Shown here piece after piece: positions 61,563 through 64,000 of a stretch of DNA of 64,000 nucleotides (position 1 is its first letter; the number at the start of each line of letters is the position of its first letter). The notes under the pieces were generated by a model. The model did no database searches, was not told the origin of the DNA, and was given only the letters and a program-made list of their open reading frames with translations. Source of the stretch: Macrotrachela quadricornifera (lineage: Eukaryota > Rotifera > Eurotatoria > Philodinida > Philodinidae); NCBI GenBank assembly GCA_022393335.1, contig JAJEKB010021158.1, positions 1,815,782-1,879,781 on the forward strand, read 5' to 3'. The position numbers were made by a program, and so were the translations under genes.

Positions 61563-63894
61563 TATTTGTTGGTTTTGGTAAATCAAAACATTCATATAAA
61601 AATGTAATTGCTTGTCCAACAACAATTGAAATATCAGAAGGTGTTTTTGTATATTGAAGATTGCTTTTAACAGTCAAATTAATATTTACTTCAGCTTTAC
61701 TAGCTTTATTTTTAAGTTGTAATGTATAACGTGTTTGATTATAACCATCAGTTTTAACAATTTTAAATGATTCTTTATTATTTTCTTTATCTAATGTGAA
61801 GATATAATTTGGATTTTCATTTAATTTGAGTTCTTTACCATTTTAAAGCCATGTTACATCAACTTGTGGACGATCTTCTATTTCGAATTGATATTCAATT
61901 TCATCACCACGTTAGAATATTGTATCATCCATTGTTGCTGGTGATATACGTGGTGGAACTGAATAAAAACAAAAATTGTTAAAAATAAATCCAAGAAAAA
62001 AAAAACAATTCAATTTATTTAAACATGCAAGTTCAGCTTTACTAGTAACTTCACCAAATTCATTATATATTCGAACTTAATATTCATCTTCATCTTTAAT
62101 TCGTACAGTATGAATAATTAATTGACAATGTTGATCATTTGACCAAGTATATTTATCATTTAATTCTATTGATTTTTCACTTCCGCGTGCCCATATTATT
62201 TCTGGAGCTAGATAACCTTGAATATCAACAGAAAATGTTACATCTTGTCCACGTAATATTTCAAGATCTTTTAATTGTGAGTTTAATGTTGGTGCTATTG
62301 TTATATTTAATTGAAGTGGATGTTCAATTGTACCAATAGCATTTTCTGCACGACAAATTATTGTACCCATATGTTTAATTGAATCAGCTTGAGCAATACG
62401 AAGTGTATAAAGACCTTTATCAGTCTTGTGCTTGAATTTCAACACCTTCTTTAACATTCAGTGGTTTACCATCTTTTAACCAAGAAACTTTTGCATTTGG
62501 ATATGCATCAATTTCGCATTCAAAAACTGCTTTTGATTTATCAGAAATTGTTAAATCTTGTGGAATATGTAAGATTTCAGGAGATTCTATAGAAAAAAGA
62601 ATGAAGAAATGGAAGATTTATCAATGAAGAAAAGGTTTACTTGAAACAGCTACTTTACATTTTTTACTTTTAGCCATTTCACCTGTATATTGAACAGTTG
62701 CTGTATACTCACCTTGATGATTCGATTGCATACGAAGTATTGTAGCTGTAAATGTTTGACCATCTTCAGCTTGTTTTAATTCAATTTGACGTCCTTGCAG
62801 CAACGAGTTCTTCAACACCACGGAAGAATTTAAGTGTTGGTTTTGGATTACCAGTTGCTTCAATAGTTAATATCATTGGTTGACCTTTTGTAGCATTAAT
62901 AGCTGGTTCAAGATCACGAATAATTGTTGGTTTGATTTCTAAATAAAAATGTAATAAAAATGTAATAAAAATTCATATGAAAGTGGGATGTTTAATACCT
63001 TTAACATCTAAATTAATCTTTTGTTCAACCGAACCGACAATATTTGTTGCTTTGGCAATATAACCACATTTGTCAGTTGATGCTGTTGAATTAAATACTA
63101 AGGCAGCAAGACCATTTTCATCATTTGCAACTTTGACATTTTCATCCAATGGTTGACCATCTGCTCGTGCCCATGTGATGTCAGGTAAAAGTTGTCCAGC
63201 AAATTGTACTTGAAGACGAGCTGATTGACCAATTTGTACTTGGACATCAGTCGGTTTTCCAACTATGGTTGGTTTTGTACCAACGTTCAGTTTAGCTGAT
63301 TGTCCACCTTTATCAATGCCGTTATCAATTTGAGCACGATAAGTACTGATATCACTATTATCACATTTATTTACGGTTAATGTTTAACCATTTTGCTTAG
63401 CTTCAATTTTATGTTTAACTGAATTTTTTAATTCAGTATCGTTCATAAACCTAGTAAAATATATTCATCAGTATAAAGATATATTTTAGTAGTAAAAAAT
63501 CTGAACATACCATGTTACTTGAGGTGCAGAGAAAGCGTCACACACAAAGGAGAATGTGCCGCTCTGTTCCATAAGCATATTGATATTAGTGAGTGGTTGA
63601 ACAATATTAAGTGGTGCTAAAATGACAGAAAAAGAAGTTACGATTTTTATTCCTTCAAAAATGCTAGAGCCATCTTTCACTTATACAAAAATTTATCAAT
63701 CTCCTTTTTTTACCTGTGACATTTAATGTTACAGTGATTTCTTCAGCTGTTGTTTTGTTCTTCGCGGTCAATTTGTATACATCTTGGTGTCCAGGTTTCA
63801 CTTCAGGTACTGAATATATATGTCTTGTACCTTCAACACTTGCGAATTTCACTTCTTTGTCATCTTTTGTTAATTTTATTAATAGTTGTAACAT
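61563..63894 (-). pseudogene. Titin/twitchin-type Ig-domain segment, broken
   Basis: At least five I-set Ig domains lie in series on short-intron exons. Typical texts: HQDVYKLTAKNKTTAEEITV; FSFVCDAFSAPQVTW; LLPDITWARADGQPLDENVK; KAVFECEIDAYPNAKVSWLK with DGKPL; GTIICRAENAIGTIEHPLQL; VRIYNEFGEVTSKAEL; YQFEIEDRPQVDVTWL. Such arrays occur in giant muscle proteins (titin, twitchin, obscurin/UNC-89). Lesions: TAA at 63384-63386, 62077-62079, 61912-61914 and 61843-61845, plus single-base slips near 62805 and 62430. Each TAA stands where Gln or Lys would fit. The 3' end is cut by the MITE at 60982-61562, and the 5' end continues toward the window edge or is lost. Confidence 0.78.
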
Positions 63895-64000
63895 TATATA
63901 TTAATTCAAAAATCGATACATATGTTGCTGAATCTCTTAATGTACGTAGAAGAAGCTCTATCGTGTTTCACATGTTTTAATCCCGCAGGGATTGCGCTAA

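Noticed and set aside
41355..63894. Reassigned genetic code (TAA/TAG as Gln)
   Set aside because: Intact genes in the same window contain no internal TAA/TAG and end in TAA; TGA stops also occur in the broken genes.

Overview
The window is AT-rich eukaryotic nuclear DNA. Protein-coding genes are split by many short GT-AG introns (mostly 45-60 bp). Intact genes stand next to decayed ones, and DNA transposons and small palindromic elements fill much of the space between. An F-box/repeat protein, TRIM-NHL fragments, hAT, piggyBac and mariner remnants and animal families (claudin-like, peroxiredoxin 6, Tudor, titin-type Ig, p62/sequestosome) point to a small invertebrate. The gene style resembles bdelloid rotifers, but that is inference; no species marker is present.

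Layout. 1-6.2 kb: a decayed 287-codon frame, then a ZZ-finger/patatin phospholipase gene (minus) broken by two hAT insertions, one of which carries nested elements. 6.2-14.6 kb: a repeat block, a tRNA-Asp cut by an assembly gap, an intact intronless 488-aa gene at 8692, a piggyBac transposase fossil, and a claudin-like gene whose extracellular loop is an 18-bp minisatellite. 15-26.7 kb: hAT-like debris, an apparently complete DD37D mariner, a small three-exon gene, a kinase-like terminal exon, and an array of ten 26-nt exon-like units with splice-like borders. 29-37 kb is the best-preserved part: a seven-exon coiled-coil gene, a six-exon 1-Cys peroxiredoxin 6 and an eight-exon Tudor protein, all plus strand and intact. 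37-47 kb: gene remnants, long palindromes and a 400-N gap inside an inverted repeat. 48.4-50.6 kb: an intact three-exon F-box gene. 50.6-55.2 kb has no gene. 55-64 kb, minus strand: an acidic-repeat gene, a TRIM-NHL pseudogene with a partial copy 10.6 kb away, a p62-like gene, a small serine-rich gene and a titin/twitchin-type Ig segment.

The main cross-cutting pattern is a set of genes whose reading frame and splice sites are largely preserved but which carry several in-frame stops. Most of these stops could come from one C-to-T change in a Gln or Arg codon. The intact genes in the window use TAA as their normal terminator, so a changed genetic code is not the explanation. Decay through transitions, a second intact allele elsewhere, or U-to-C RNA editing remain possible. 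No operon-like or pathway grouping is visible; neighbouring genes look functionally unrelated.
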